Positions 19,737 through 30,276 of a stretch of 64,000 nucleotides of DNA are shown here, in pieces. The position numbers and the translations under genes were made by a program. The DNA comes from Bartonella sp. DB5-6 (GTDB taxonomy: Bacteria > Pseudomonadota > Alphaproteobacteria > Rhizobiales > Rhizobiaceae), in the NCBI RefSeq assembly GCF_000278115.1, contig NZ_JH725118.1, positions 27,353 to 91,352 of the forward strand. The letters run 5' to 3'. The first letter of the stretch is position 1; the number at the start of each line of letters is the position of its first letter. A model generated the notes under the pieces. That model was given only the letters and a program-made list of their open reading frames with translations. It made no database searches and was not told where the DNA came from.

Positions 19737-20309
19737 AATTGCTCCCCTAAAAGCTAAATAACAAAATAATAGGTAAATAGTTTCATATTTTTTTCAAAAA
19801 ATATGTAGTAAAAATGATACAGTTATAAAAAAAATAACATATCTATTTAAAAATCGTATTTTAATATTTAGACTTTATATAGTCTTTCCTTCAATAGAAT
19901 TCTCATAAGCTTTCATTCTCCTCGTATATCTCATTATTTTCCAACGTTATAAACACAGTCGTAATATAAATCTTAAAAAGAAAAAGAGATTCTTTAACGT
20001 GGTCAATCAAAGATTCTTCTCTCACCTTTCTCAATGTATTTCCGTCATCAGCAGTGGAATAAAGAATGATACATAGCCTACAATTTTTTGTAACATTTTG
20101 CCTCAATTTATATAATAAAAACGATATTGTTCGTTTTTCCTAAAAAACTTTGTAACATCTCTGAGCGCATAAAAGCATCTCACTTGATATGCTTCTTTCT
20201 ATAAATGAGCAATATTATTATAATGCGCATTGCATTAATGAAAAAAGATAACAAATAATAATTATTCATTAAAAACTATATATAATAAAATATATTATTT
20301 AAAATAAAT
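19737..20309. other. Intergenic region upstream of the hbp-like gene
   Basis: About 570 bp, AT-rich. It presumably holds the hbp-like promoter on the minus strand and the 3' end of the glnE transcript. A small AAGCAT/ATGCTT hairpin occurs near 20168-20196, followed by a pyrimidine-rich run. A 67-codon minus-strand frame at 19903-20106 has no family and no ribosome site and is not taken as a gene. Confidence 0.45.
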
Positions 20310-23234
20310 TCAATATTTCATTATTTGTGTAAAAATTGAATATACTGATTGCCCAGTTTCCTCGATTAACTTTTCAACACGAAGTAAATCAGGTTCTCCA
20401 ACGCTATTTAACAAAAGGTCACTTAATCCGAGTGGCATATCATTGGGATCAAGAGAAGCATTCAAGCAAAGTCGTATAATTTGGCTCAAATTTGTATAGA
20501 GGCTATAGGCATGGAGTAAATCAGAAATAAACATCTGATTAAGAAAACTATTTGGTAATCGAGACAAAGTCTCCACCGTAGTCGCTCCAATTTGAAACGC
20601 AATCACATGCGTAATAAGAGCAAATTGAGCAATAAACTCCAGATCCATGATACCACCAGGCATCGTTTTCAAATCCCATCGATTCTCTGGCGGTTTTTCT
20701 TTTTCAATCAAAGTACGCATTTCACATACTGCTTTTGCTACATTCTTCTTATTACGAGAAAAAGAAATAATTGCACAAACTTCATTTTCTAACTTTTGTA
20801 AAAAATCATGATCCCCCGCAACACCTCGTGCTCGAGTCAAAGCAAGATGTTCCCATATCCATGCTTCCTTGCGATAATATTTTTTAAAAAATTGAAAAGA
20901 AACAGCAACAGGCCCCTTATTGCCTAACGGACGCAATCTTAAATCAACAGCATAAAGAACTCCCTGATTTGTAAGAGTAGATAAAGCTGCGACCAAGCGC
21001 TGTGTGAGACGGGTATAATATTGAGGGATAAAAAGAGGCTTTTTTCCATCAGATATTTCCGCATCCTCATCATGTTCATAAAGCACAATAAGATCCACAT
21101 CCGAACCAGCAGTTAATTCACGACTTCCAAGCTTCCCCATTCCCAGTATGCCAATACGTCCTCCTTTAACATTACCATGAAGACGCGAGAATTCCTTTTG
21201 AACTACAGAAAAAGTTTTTGCTATCATAAGATCAGCAAGCGCAGTAAATGCAAAACCTGCTCTCTCTCCTGTAATGGTACCATTTAAAATTCTAATACCA
21301 ATCAAAAAACGTTGCTCATCAGCAAAAATTCTTAAATGGTCAAGAATTTCTTCATGAGAAAGAACATCTTCAAGAAAACATTCAAGCCGTTTTTCTAGAT
21401 ACGTTTTGGTAGGCAATTCTGAAAAAATGGTTGGATCTAACATTCCATCAAAAACATGTGGTTTACGTGTAATAATTTCTGCAAGACGTGGAGCAGCTCC
21501 CATGATAAGCACTAACATCTCCAAAAGAGAAGGATTCGACTGCAAAAGACTAAAAAGCTGAATTCCTGACGGTAGCCCCTGTAGAAAACTATCAAAACAC
21601 AACATTGCTTCATCAGCTCGTTTTGTCGCGCCAAAAGCTTTTAAAAGCGCGGGAGTTAATTCTGTTAATCTCTCACGCGCTTCCGCAGATTGTGTTGCTT
21701 TATAACGCCCACAATGGAGTGTGCGCATGATACGACAAATATCACTCGCTCTTTCAAAACCTAAACGACTTAATGTTATTAATGTCTCTGGATCATCTTC
21801 TTCACCTGTAAAAACTAAATTGCCAATTTCTAAACCAAGTTCTTTCTCGTTCTCAAACAGTGCCGCATAATGTTTTTCAACAACTTGAAGCGTTTTTAAT
21901 AAATCGCGGATAAAGCTGCCACTCTCTTGATAGCCCATCAAATATGCAACACTCGTAAATTGAGAAACATCATTGGGGAGAAGATGCGTTTGTTCATCTG
22001 CAAGCATCTGAATACGGTGTTCCACATTTCGTAAAAAAGCATAACTTTTTACAAGGCTATCTCTCGTCTTTTCACTAATCCAACCAAGCGTATGAAGTTC
22101 TGATAACATTGCAACTGTCTGACGTCCACGCAATTGAGGAAAGCGACCACCCGCAATGAGCTGTTGTGTCTGAACAAAAAACTCAATTTCACGAATACCC
22201 CCTCGCCCTAATTTTACATTATGACCATAAGCAGCAATTTGACCATAATTTTTATATGCATGAATTTGACGTTTTATCGAATGAATATCAGCGATAGCAG
22301 CATAATCTAAATATTTCCGCCATACATAAGGAAAAAGCTCTTTGAGAAAGTTAAATCCTGCCCTTTTATCGCCAGCGACTGGACGTGCTTTAATCATAGC
22401 AGCCCGTTCCCAATTTTGTCCTCGACTCTCGTAATAACGCAACGCAGTTCTTACTGGTAAAGCCAAAGGGGTTGAACTTGGATCTGGTCGAAGCCGAAAA
22501 TCGAGACGGAAAACATATCCTTCCGCAGTGCGTTCTTGAATGATACGGATCAATCGGCGTACCATTTTAGAGAATACATCGATACTCTCAGAAAGATTAC
22601 CAATATGAGGTGACATTTCATCAATAAAAACAATAAGATCAATATCAGAAGAATAATTAAGTTCTCCTGCTCCCAATTTTCCCATACCTAAAATGATTAA
22701 ACCACAATCTTTTTCTGGATCGTCACGGTTCGACAAATTTATCTTACCATGATCGTGCGCCTCTCTTAAAAGAAAACGTAGAGCAACACCTAATGCTGCT
22801 TCTCCTAGACGTGTCATCCAAGTACATGAAATTTCATAAGTAAAAACACCACTTAAATCAGCTAAAGCAATGAGGACATGTGCTTCACATTTTTTTCTCC
22901 TTAAATTAGCCATCAATGAAGTTTCATTTATAGATTCATCCTTATCAATGGCTGCAATACCATCTATGATTTCGCTCAACCTTGTTTCTATATTAACATT
23001 CAATAAGGGAGCAAGATACGATGGATTGGCGATCAAAACTTCGCGCAAAAAAGGAGATAAGGTCATAACCGCACTTATGAACTCAATCTGCTCTCCCTTA
23101 TCTAAAATAGTGGAAACAAGCGATTCTAAATTTTCTTTCCTTGCTTGTTCTTCAATGTCTCTCAGCCATTGAGAGCCACTCTCATCAAGGGGGCATAAAG
23201 GAAGGAGGTGTGTTTTTAAAAAAGCACTTTTCAT
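20310..23234 (-). CDS. glnE: Bifunctional glutamine synthetase adenylyltransferase/deadenylase
   Basis: 974 aa, the full family length. Two homologous nucleotidyltransferase domains are present. The N-terminal one (de-adenylylation) has GMGKLGAGELNYSSDIDLIVF near residue 185-205. The C-terminal one (adenylylation) has GMGKLGSRELTAGSDVDLIVLY near residue 695-715; both keep the G(S/A)DxD metal-binding pattern. The glutamate-ammonia ligase adenylyltransferase central domains are intact (GRGGIREIEFFVQT, MPGGIMDLEF). The enzyme toggles glutamine synthetase activity according to PII signalling. In related Rhizobiales it lies beside the same kinase/regulator/degP group as here, which is transcribed in the same direction 98 bp upstream. 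Confidence 0.96.
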   Translation of the reverse strand: MKSAFLKTHLLPLCPLDESGSQWLRDIEEQARKENLESLVSTILDKGEQIEFISAVMTLSPFLREVLIANPSYLAPLLNVNIETRLSEIIDGIAAIDKDESINETSLMANLRRKKCEAHVLIALADLSGVFTYEISCTWMTRLGEAALGVALRFLLREAHDHGKINLSNRDDPEKDCGLIILGMGKLGAGELNYSSDIDLIVFIDEMSPHIGNLSESIDVFSKMVRRLIRIIQERTAEGYVFRLDFRLRPDPSSTPLALPVRTALRYYESRGQNWERAAMIKARPVAGDKRAGFNFLKELFPYVWRKYLDYAAIADIHSIKRQIHAYKNYGQIAAYGHNVKLGRGGIREIEFFVQTQQLIAGGRFPQLRGRQTVAMLSELHTLGWISEKTRDSLVKSYAFLRNVEHRIQMLADEQTHLLPNDVSQFTSVAYLMGYQESGSFIRDLLKTLQVVEKHYAALFENEKELGLEIGNLVFTGEEDDPETLITLSRLGFERASDICRIMRTLHCGRYKATQSAEARERLTELTPALLKAFGATKRADEAMLCFDSFLQGLPSGIQLFSLLQSNPSLLEMLVLIMGAAPRLAEIITRKPHVFDGMLDPTIFSELPTKTYLEKRLECFLEDVLSHEEILDHLRIFADEQRFLIGIRILNGTITGERAGFAFTALADLMIAKTFSVVQKEFSRLHGNVKGGRIGILGMGKLGSRELTAGSDVDLIVLYEHDEDAEISDGKKPLFIPQYYTRLTQRLVAALSTLTNQGVLYAVDLRLRPLGNKGPVAVSFQFFKKYYRKEAWIWEHLALTRARGVAGDHDFLQKLENEVCAIISFSRNKKNVAKAVCEMRTLIEKEKPPENRWDLKTMPGGIMDLEFIAQFALITHVIAFQIGATTVETLSRLPNSFLNQMFISDLLHAYSLYTNLSQIIRLCLNASLDPNDMPLGLSDLLLNSVGEPDLLRVEKLIEETGQSVYSIFTQIMKY

Positions 23235-23332
23235 CTACATTCCCCTGAAAAGCATTTTATCTTTCCACTGTATTATACGCAAAGGGAAAATAGTCATAGA
23301 TATTAAAATCAAATAATGAAGAAAATATACCT

Positions 23333-24715
23333 TTAAGGAAATAATAAAACAGCCCTAAGCCCTGGATTTGCATTTTCAAGCAACAGCTCTCCTCCATGAA
23401 GCTTCATAACCGCTTTTGCTATACTTAAACCAATACCAAAACCAGGCTGTGTTCGACTTTCTTCAAGCCGAACAAAGCGTTCTGTTACTTTTTCACGTTT
23501 ATCCGCTGCAATTCCTGGACCATTATCACTCACAACAACCAACAAATGTTCACCACGATATTCCATAGATAAGCAAACCTTCGCCTTTCTTCCATCCTTA
23601 GACGCATATTTAATAGCATTATCTATAAGATTAAAAATCGATTGTGCAATAAGCTCACGATTCAATCTAAGCTCTTTATCAAATGTATCCCCTAACCGCA
23701 AAAGAACACCCGACTCTTCAGCAAAAGGCTCATAAAGTTCAACGGCATCTTCAAGGATCAATTTCATATTCATAATCTCAAGATGCTCAATCGTACTGCT
23801 AGCTTCAATACGTGAAATCATCAAAATAGCATTAAAAGTACGAATAAGTTGATCTGATTCAATGATGATACCGTCAAGTGCCTGACGATATTCAAGCTTT
23901 GTCTTTTGCCCCGAAAGCGCTTCTTCAGCACGATTTCTAAGGCGTGTCAGCGGTGTTTTAAGATCATGGGCAATATTATCCGATACTTGACGCAAACCAA
24001 TATTTAATTCTTCAATGCGGTCTAACATAACATTAAGATTAGCAGACAATCGATCAAACTCATCACCCACCCCAGAAACAGGCAAACGCCCACTGAAATC
24101 ACCATCCATCAAGCGTTGTGATGCCGCTGTAACGTGATCAATTCTTTGCAATGCTCGCCTACCAACAAAAAACCATATGAGTAAGGCCCCTCCAACCATT
24201 GCCGCAAGAGCAATCATGACTGCTTTACGAATAACCGCTGCAAAACGTTCTGGTTCATCCAAATCCCGACCTATAAGAATCTTCATCGCATTGGGCAAAT
24301 CAACAACTATTGCCAAAGCGCGATGTTCACTTGTTTTGCCATGTTCTCCAAAACGTGAATACAAAAAAGAATTTGCAATAAAGCCACTACGGTTCAAAAG
24401 ACCGAACTCAATACGCGCAACATTACCTGCTAAAACGCGCCCCATAGGGTCAGTAACAAGATAAAGAAAAGCTCCCGGTTGTCGTGAACGATAATCAATA
24501 GTACGCATTAATAAAGAAAGCCCACCATAATGATAAGCATTTTCAATATACTTTAATTCTTCATTTAAAGCCTGTTCTGTTTGCTCCATTAACAACGAAG
24601 CAGAAAATGCCGTCATATAAATAGTGAGTCCTGTTGCAACTAACCCAAATAATAAAACATAAAGTGCTGAAAGCCTTAGCGCAGTTGTACGCATTATATT
24701 GATCAAACGATTCAT
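23333..24715 (-). CDS. Two-component sensor histidine kinase
   Basis: 460 aa. Membrane segments at about 13-36 and 166-186 flank a periplasmic domain of some 130 residues. A HAMP linker follows (RIDHVTAASQRLMDGDFSGR). HisKA carries His250 in NIAHDLKTPLTRLRNR. The ATPase domain has NLIDNAIKYAS, VSDNGPGIA and FGIGLSIAKAV, and the protein ends immediately after LRAVLLFP. Its ATG overlaps the stop of the upstream response regulator (24712-24715), so the two are translationally coupled and almost certainly partners. Position after degP suggests an envelope-stress or cell-envelope signal, which is inference. Chain length and motifs are complete. Confidence 0.9.
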   Translation of the reverse strand: MNRLINIMRTTALRLSALYVLLFGLVATGLTIYMTAFSASLLMEQTEQALNEELKYIENAYHYGGLSLLMRTIDYRSRQPGAFLYLVTDPMGRVLAGNVARIEFGLLNRSGFIANSFLYSRFGEHGKTSEHRALAIVVDLPNAMKILIGRDLDEPERFAAVIRKAVMIALAAMVGGALLIWFFVGRRALQRIDHVTAASQRLMDGDFSGRLPVSGVGDEFDRLSANLNVMLDRIEELNIGLRQVSDNIAHDLKTPLTRLRNRAEEALSGQKTKLEYRQALDGIIIESDQLIRTFNAILMISRIEASSTIEHLEIMNMKLILEDAVELYEPFAEESGVLLRLGDTFDKELRLNRELIAQSIFNLIDNAIKYASKDGRKAKVCLSMEYRGEHLLVVVSDNGPGIAADKREKVTERFVRLEESRTQPGFGIGLSIAKAVMKLHGGELLLENANPGLRAVLLFP

Positions 24716-25398
24716 GTTTTGTTATCTGACGCTTTCAGCATATATCCAGCTCCACGCACAGTATGGAGCAGTGGAGCATCAAAATCTTTTTCAATTTTTG
24801 CTCTCAAACGGGATATATGAACATCAATGACATTTGTTTGCGGATCAAAATGGTAATCCCAAACATTTTCCAAAAGCATAGTGCGTGTAACAACTTGGCC
24901 AGCAAATCGCATTAAATATTCAAGTAAACGAAACTCTCGTGGTTGTAATACAATATTTCTATCACCCCGTTTCACTGTATGTGCCAACCGATTAAGCTCA
25001 AGATTACCCACGTAATAAACCGTTTCAGCCTCTTTAGGATTTTTCCGACGTTGTAACACTTCAACACGAGCAAGAAGCTCAGAAAAAGCATAAGGCTTTG
25101 TCAAATAATCATCACCCCCTGCACGCAAACCCATCACACGATCATTCACTTGCCCTAAAGCAGAAAGGATGAGAACTGGTGTTTCATTGCCTTTAGCTCG
25201 TAATTCAGTAATAATAGACAGTCCATCACGATGCAAAAGCATTCTGTCAATAACCATCACATCATAATTTTCTGTTTCTGCTAATGCATATCCAGTATCC
25301 CCATCATATGCAACATCAACTGAATGTCCTGCTTCAAAAAAAGCTTTTTCGAGATAACGCCCCGTCTCACGATCATCTTCGATAACGAGTATCTTCAT
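24712..25398 (-). CDS. OmpR-family response regulator
   Basis: 228 aa. The receiver domain (1-120) keeps the acidic pocket (IEDDRE), phospho-acceptor Asp51 in MVIDRMLL, the Thr/Ser switch (LILSALG) and Lys in DDYLTKPYAF. The winged-helix DNA-binding domain (about 130-225) has the OmpR features LQPREFRLLEYLM, VTRTMLLENVWDYHFDPQTN, VIDVHISRLRAKI and TVRGAGYML. It is followed without a gap by its cognate kinase. It lies 80 bp downstream of degP in the same direction, so a degP-regulator-kinase operon is plausible, an arrangement also known in other Rhizobiales. Regulon unknown. Confidence 0.92.
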   Translation of the reverse strand: MKILVIEDDRETGRYLEKAFFEAGHSVDVAYDGDTGYALAETENYDVMVIDRMLLHRDGLSIITELRAKGNETPVLILSALGQVNDRVMGLRAGGDDYLTKPYAFSELLARVEVLQRRKNPKEAETVYYVGNLELNRLAHTVKRGDRNIVLQPREFRLLEYLMRFAGQVVTRTMLLENVWDYHFDPQTNVIDVHISRLRAKIEKDFDAPLLHTVRGAGYMLKASDNKT

Positions 25399-25478
25399 AA
25401 AACGGCATCTCCGTTATTTTATCAAGTTGCGTTGTAGGACAGAAATCTAAAAAACTTCTATCCTACATCAACAAAATA

Positions 25479-26981
25479 TTATTTTTTGAAAATTGGAAGG
25501 GGAACAAAACGACTTTGACCATTTGTTCGCACTTGTAGGAGTATGGCTGGTCGTCCTAGATTTTGCGCACTTTTGATTGTATCAGTAATATCAGAAGCCT
25601 TTTTAACAGGCTTATTATTCACTGTCACAATCACATCACCAGGTTTTATTCCTTTATCTGCAGCACCTGAATCTGAATCTACATCAGTTACAACCAATCC
25701 TACACCATCATCAGAAGGCGCTACAATCAAACCATAATCTTCCAACGTTTCATCTGAATTACTGCGTTCATTTGAATATTTTGACACTTCTTTCTTATCT
25801 TTACCTTCAGGCATTGAATCAAGCTTAACCTTGATACTATTCTCCTTACCAGATCTCACAATACCCAAAGTTGCTGTTTCTCCCGGTCTAATATTTGCAA
25901 TACGCTTCGCCAGTTCACGAGTACCAGCAATCTTTTCACCATTTACTGAGATAATGACATCACCTGCCTTAATACCAGCCTTTTCTGCTGGTCCTTTTAA
26001 CGGATCAGTAACTAAAGCACCTTTGGCCTCTTTCAAACCTATTGAATCAGAAATCTCTTTCGTCACAGGCTGAATCTGAACCCCAAGCCAACCACGCTGG
26101 ACTGATCCTTTTTCGATAAGTTGTTGCACAACCTGTTTTGCTGTCGCTGCCGGAATAGCAAAAGCAATCCCAATATTCCCCCCATAAGGAGAATAAATCG
26201 ATGTATTAACGCCAACAACCTTGCCATTCAGATCAAAAGTTGGACCACCCGAGTTTCCCCGATTAACAGCAGCATCAATTTGAATAAAATCATCATAAAC
26301 ATCAGCGCCAATCTCTCGTCCATGTGCCGAAACAATACCCGCTGTCACAGTTCCACCAAAACCAAATGGATTACCAATAGCGACAACCCAATCACCTACG
26401 CGAAGCTTTGAATCATCACCAAAATCAACATACGAAAATTTTCTTTTGTCATTTACTTTCAATACTGCAAGGTCGGTTCGTGGATCTGTCCCAATGAGTT
26501 TTGCATTCAACTCTGTACCATCATCAAGAACAACAGAATAGCTTGTACCTTCAGAAATCACATGATCATTGGTCACAATATAGCCATCAGACGAGATAAA
26601 AAATCCTGATCCATAAGCTACAGAATGGAGTTTATGTGAACGCGACGATTTAGGCTTATCAAAATCATAAAACTCTTTAAAAAATCTTTTCAAAGGATGT
26701 TGATCTGGTAATTCGTTAATAGCTGGACCACTAAAAAAATTGTTAAAGAACCACTCTTTTTTCCTTTTATTGCCCTTCACGTGCACTGTAACAACCGCAG
26801 GTTTTACTTGAGAAACAATATCTGCAAATCCCTGCTGTTGCATTGACGAAGTAAATACAGGATTTGCATGAACTGCTGTCGTCCATAAGCTCGATCCACA
26901 TCCACTAAAAAACAGTGCACCTCCCAACACCGCAGAAAAACTCACTGCGACTAATGTTTTAGAGAAAGTTTTTTTTACCAT
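25479..26981 (-). CDS. degP: Periplasmic serine protease/chaperone, DegP/HtrA type
   Basis: 500 aa. Residues 1 to about 40 are an N-terminal signal segment containing LFFSGCG, which could be a lipobox-like cysteine or just part of a Sec signal. The trypsin-like domain shows the catalytic triad: His in IVTNDHVI, Asp in TDLAVLKV and Ser in RGNSGGPTFD. Two PDZ domains follow (about 300-385 and 405-490; GWLGVQIQPV and GLVVTDVDSDSGAADKGIKPGDVI). It degrades or refolds misfolded periplasmic proteins. An upstream spacer of 186 bp separates it from ccmH. It is the first gene of the probable degP-regulator-kinase group. Sequence is complete. Confidence 0.95.
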   Translation of the reverse strand: MVKKTFSKTLVAVSFSAVLGGALFFSGCGSSLWTTAVHANPVFTSSMQQQGFADIVSQVKPAVVTVHVKGNKRKKEWFFNNFFSGPAINELPDQHPLKRFFKEFYDFDKPKSSRSHKLHSVAYGSGFFISSDGYIVTNDHVISEGTSYSVVLDDGTELNAKLIGTDPRTDLAVLKVNDKRKFSYVDFGDDSKLRVGDWVVAIGNPFGFGGTVTAGIVSAHGREIGADVYDDFIQIDAAVNRGNSGGPTFDLNGKVVGVNTSIYSPYGGNIGIAFAIPAATAKQVVQQLIEKGSVQRGWLGVQIQPVTKEISDSIGLKEAKGALVTDPLKGPAEKAGIKAGDVIISVNGEKIAGTRELAKRIANIRPGETATLGIVRSGKENSIKVKLDSMPEGKDKKEVSKYSNERSNSDETLEDYGLIVAPSDDGVGLVVTDVDSDSGAADKGIKPGDVIVTVNNKPVKKASDITDTIKSAQNLGRPAILLQVRTNGQSRFVPLPIFKK

Positions 26982-27167
26982 TTGGTATATGCTCCTATTT
27001 AATCATATTTTTATGCCAATTTCGATCTCTTATAAAATAGTAGACCTTACCGTTTTCTGTCTAAATTGTTAAAGTTTTGTAAGGTTTAAGGTCACAACAA
27101 CACATGATTATCAACAAAGCTGAATTACAAATTGAAATACAATCATTTTTTTCCTGTCGTGTCTCTT

Positions 27168-27626
27168 TTAACCTAACAGTATTTTTGGCTGTTTTTCTTC
27201 ACCAACATTTGAAATCATTATTTTTTTATGTTTACACCGTTTTATCCGAAAAAATATAGCGTTTGCACCCATGGTGATAATTATCAAAGGTGACAACCAT
27301 AAAAACCAAGTTGTTTTATTAAATGGCGGTTTCAGAAGGATAAACTCACCATATCGCTCAACAAGAAAATCAATGATTTGCTGATTGGTATAACCCATTC
27401 TTAATCGCTCCCTAATCAAAAGCCGCAAATCACGCGCTAGGGAAGCATCTGAATCATCAATTGATTGATTCTGGCAAACCGGACAGCGCAAATATGATGA
27501 AATATCTCGTGCACGCAATTCAAGAACTGAATCGTTTAAAATTTCATCCGGCTCCACTGCTATTACTAACCGCAAAGGAAAAATAACGATTAAAAAAAGC
27601 AAAGTCCAAAACAACACATTTTTCAT
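27168..27626 (-). CDS. ccmH: Cytochrome c maturation thiol reductase CcmH
   Basis: 152 aa from ATG 27626, whose ATGA overlaps the ccmF stop; an open frame reaches 27770 but that extension is only the ccmF C-terminus read in another frame. Residues 1-23 are a signal peptide. The catalytic motif RCPVC (Cys48/Cys51) in the conserved LRCPVCQNQSIDDSDA is intact, as are GYTNQQIIDFLVERYGEF and PPFNKTTWFLW. A C-terminal membrane anchor spans about 108-125. CcmH reduces apocytochrome CXXCH before haem attachment with CcmF and CcmI. This is the last gene of the ccmI-E-F-H run. Confidence 0.94.
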   Translation of the reverse strand: MKNVLFWTLLFLIVIFPLRLVIAVEPDEILNDSVLELRARDISSYLRCPVCQNQSIDDSDASLARDLRLLIRERLRMGYTNQQIIDFLVERYGEFILLKPPFNKTTWFLWLSPLIIITMGANAIFFRIKRCKHKKIMISNVGEEKQPKILLG

Positions 27627-29626
27627 CTCAATGTCTTTCCAAAAAATTTCAAGCAAGAAGCACTCTGTTTGTGCGCCCCAATACGAAACAAATAAAAAAG
27701 GGAAAGACAACCACCCATAGCCATCATTAATGCTCCTAACCAAACACACATTACGTAAGGCTTCCACCATATATGCAAAACAAGTCCTCGATCATCTATA
27801 CGTCCTGGTACAATATATAGCTGGGATAAGCCGTGACTTTGAATACCAACTTCCGTTGTTGATGTATTTTGGCTAGAATAAAATCGCTTGGATGCAGTTA
27901 CATAGCGCACGGAATTTTTATTTTCATATATTGTAAAATTAAACTCTATTGCAGAATAATTCGGACCAGCGCTATTACGTATTTCATTCAAATAAAGGGT
28001 TTTACCTGCTATTGCTACCTTATCTCCTATGTGCATGGTTAGAATACGCTCCTGCCCAAAAGATGCAACACAGATAATACCAAATAATATAACGCCTAAC
28101 CCCATATGCGCTACTGCTGCACCAAAAACAGACCATGGTAATCCAATAAGTCTCTTAACCCGTATCAATAAAGCTAGCTTGCGATGTCCACTCTTTCCCC
28201 AAAGATCAGCTAAACTGCCTAAGAAAACAAAAGCGGAAAGTCCAATTCCTAAAGCAGCAAAAATATCACGCCAAGATGTAACATAAAATATTATAAAACA
28301 AACTGCACAAACTAATGCAAAAACAACCCATAGCCGTTCAAAAACTGCAAGAAAATCACCACGTTTCCACGCCATCATTGAGCCAAATGGAGCCAATAAT
28401 AACAATAAGACCATTAAAGGCCCACAGGTGAGGTTAAAAAAGGCTGCACCAACAGAAATTCGTTGCCCTGTTAATGCCTCAATAAAATAAGGATAGAGCG
28501 TACCAATCAATACTGTTGCTATGATTGTTGTAAGTAACAAATTATTTAAAACAATAAAACCTTCACGCGAAATTGGCTGAAAGTATTTTCCTGTTGTCAA
28601 AACAGGTACGCGCAAAGCAAAAAGAAGCAAAGCCCCCCCTGTGAAAAAGAATAAAAGTGCAAGAATTGCTCGCCCACGTGCTGGATCAACAGCAAAACTA
28701 TGAACGGAGATCAAAAGACCAGAACGAACAAGAAAAGTTCCCATAAGAGAAAGGGAAAAAGTAAGAAGAGCTAAAAATAAAGTCCAACTTTTTAATGTTT
28801 CTCGCTTTTCAAGAACAAGAGCAGAATGCAAAAAAGCTGTTCCTGAAAGCCAAGGCATAAACGAAACATTTTCAACGGGATCCCACAACCAATACCCTCC
28901 CCATCCTAGCTCATAATAAGCCCAATAAGACCCCACCATAATACCTAATGTTAAAAAACACCAAGCAAGTAAAAGCCAAGGACGAACCCAACGCGCCCAA
29001 AGCCCATCGACATATCCCATAACCAATGCAGCGACTGCAAAAGAAAAACAGAGTGAAAAACCAACATAACCTAAATAAAGAAGGGGTGGATGAATTGCTA
29101 ACGCGATATCTTGTAAAAGAGGATTGAGATCTTTTCCCTGCAATGCTGGTGGATTAACACGTAAAAATGGGTTAGACATGAAAAGAATAAATAAAAGAAA
29201 AGCGCTTGTAATCCAACTTTGGCATATTAAAATTAATGCCGTAAACTGTTCTGGCAAATGTTGGCTAAAAGACGCCAGCAATGTACTAAAAAAAGCAAGA
29301 CTTAAAACCCATAATAACATAGATCCTTCATGGTTTCCCCAAACACCAGTGATTTTATACAACATTGGTTTTTCTGAATGAGAATTCTCAACAACATTCA
29401 AAACAGAAAAATCAGAGACAATATGAGCATGAACAATAATCAAAAAAGATAAGAACAATAATGTAAAAGTAATATATGTCAGGGGAACAGCTGTTTGCAT
29501 TAATGAACGCTCTTTCCACCAAAAACCTATAGAGGGCAAGAAAGCCCCTAACAAACTCACGGCAAAGGATGCAGATAAAAAAATATGACCCAGTTCAACA
29601 AGCACAATCGAATTATTTCTCCACAC
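27623..29626 (-). CDS. ccmF: Cytochrome c haem lyase subunit CcmF
   Basis: Up to 667 aa and polytopic. The haem-handling WWD motif lies in [20 protein letters not shown], and conserved His-containing loops ([25 protein letters not shown]) fit the family. It attaches haem to apocytochrome c together with CcmH and CcmI. The 5' end overlaps ccmE by 14 bp if ATG 29626 is used. A GTG at about 29605, just after the ccmE stop, would give the family-typical start (V-L-V-E-L-G-H) and no overlap; I cannot decide between them. The 3' end overlaps ccmH by ATGA. Confidence 0.95.
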   Translation of the reverse strand: MWRNNSIVLVELGHIFLSASFAVSLLGAFLPSIGFWWKERSLMQTAVPLTYITFTLLFLSFLIIVHAHIVSDFSVLNVVENSHSEKPMLYKITGVWGNHEGSMLLWVLSLAFFSTLLASFSQHLPEQFTALILICQSWITSAFLLFILFMSNPFLRVNPPALQGKDLNPLLQDIALAIHPPLLYLGYVGFSLCFSFAVAALVMGYVDGLWARWVRPWLLLAWCFLTLGIMVGSYWAYYELGWGGYWLWDPVENVSFMPWLSGTAFLHSALVLEKRETLKSWTLFLALLTFSLSLMGTFLVRSGLLISVHSFAVDPARGRAILALLFFFTGGALLLFALRVPVLTTGKYFQPISREGFIVLNNLLLTTIIATVLIGTLYPYFIEALTGQRISVGAAFFNLTCGPLMVLLLLLAPFGSMMAWKRGDFLAVFERLWVVFALVCAVCFIIFYVTSWRDIFAALGIGLSAFVFLGSLADLWGKSGHRKLALLIRVKRLIGLPWSVFGAAVAHMGLGVILFGIICVASFGQERILTMHIGDKVAIAGKTLYLNEIRNSAGPNYSAIEFNFTIYENKNSVRYVTASKRFYSSQNTSTTEVGIQSHGLSQLYIVPGRIDDRGLVLHIWWKPYVMCVWLGALMMAMGGCLSLFYLFRIGAHKQSASCLKFFGKTLR

Positions 29627-30098
29627 TGTTATGTTTATTCAAGCGATCAGCTGTTTCTTTAGACATATAAATCTCATCATGTTTTGCCAAAATGCGCGTA
29701 CCTTTAAAAAAACCCTGTTTATCAAAATGTCCTTCTACGATAATACCTTGGCCTTCACGAAAAAGATCTGGTAAGACACCATTGAAAATTACTTTTTCGT
29801 GTTCTGTATTATCCGTTACAAAAAAAACAACACCCATCTCTCCAACATATTCAATAGTTCCCTTTTCAACAAAACCGCCTAAGCGCAAAGGGCGTCCCGT
29901 TAAAATATCTTCTTTTGTAATTTCAGAAGGCATTCTAAAAAAACTTACCGTATTACGCATTGCATATATGAGAAGACTTGTCGCAATTGCCAAAATCAAG
30001 CAACACAATAAGATTGTCAGCAATCGCTTTCTCTTTCGCTGCTTTAAAATAGCTTTTAGTGAAGGAAAACTTTTTAAAGATTGATCGTTCATTGGCAC
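29613..30098 (-). CDS. ccmE: Haem chaperone CcmE
   Basis: 161 aa. An N-terminal anchor (about 26-45) precedes an OB-fold periplasmic domain. The covalent haem ligand is His140 in the motif LAKHDEIYM, the HDxxY type. [40 protein letters not shown] and the LGGFVEKG loop are all present. It receives haem from CcmC (encoded elsewhere) and hands it to CcmF, which follows immediately. A 178-bp spacer separates it from ccmI upstream. No damage seen. Confidence 0.96.
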   Translation of the reverse strand: MPMNDQSLKSFPSLKAILKQRKRKRLLTILLCCLILAIATSLLIYAMRNTVSFFRMPSEITKEDILTGRPLRLGGFVEKGTIEYVGEMGVVFFVTDNTEHEKVIFNGVLPDLFREGQGIIVEGHFDKQGFFKGTRILAKHDEIYMSKETADRLNKHNSVEK

Positions 30099-30276
30099 TC
30101 TACGAAAACTCTTTTTATAAAGGCATTATATAAATATTAATTCATATGGCTTATCTTCTAAAAGAGCTTGGCACATCTTACATACGGGTGCAACTTTTAT
30201 CCAATATCTTCGCTTCTCTCGAATCCCATCTCTGATTTTATAGTCTTAAACTGTTCATAATCACTTCCTGAATATT

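Noticed and set aside
19903-20106. 67-codon minus-strand frame upstream of the hbp-like gene
   Set aside because: No ribosome site or family; the region is more likely the hbp regulatory region.
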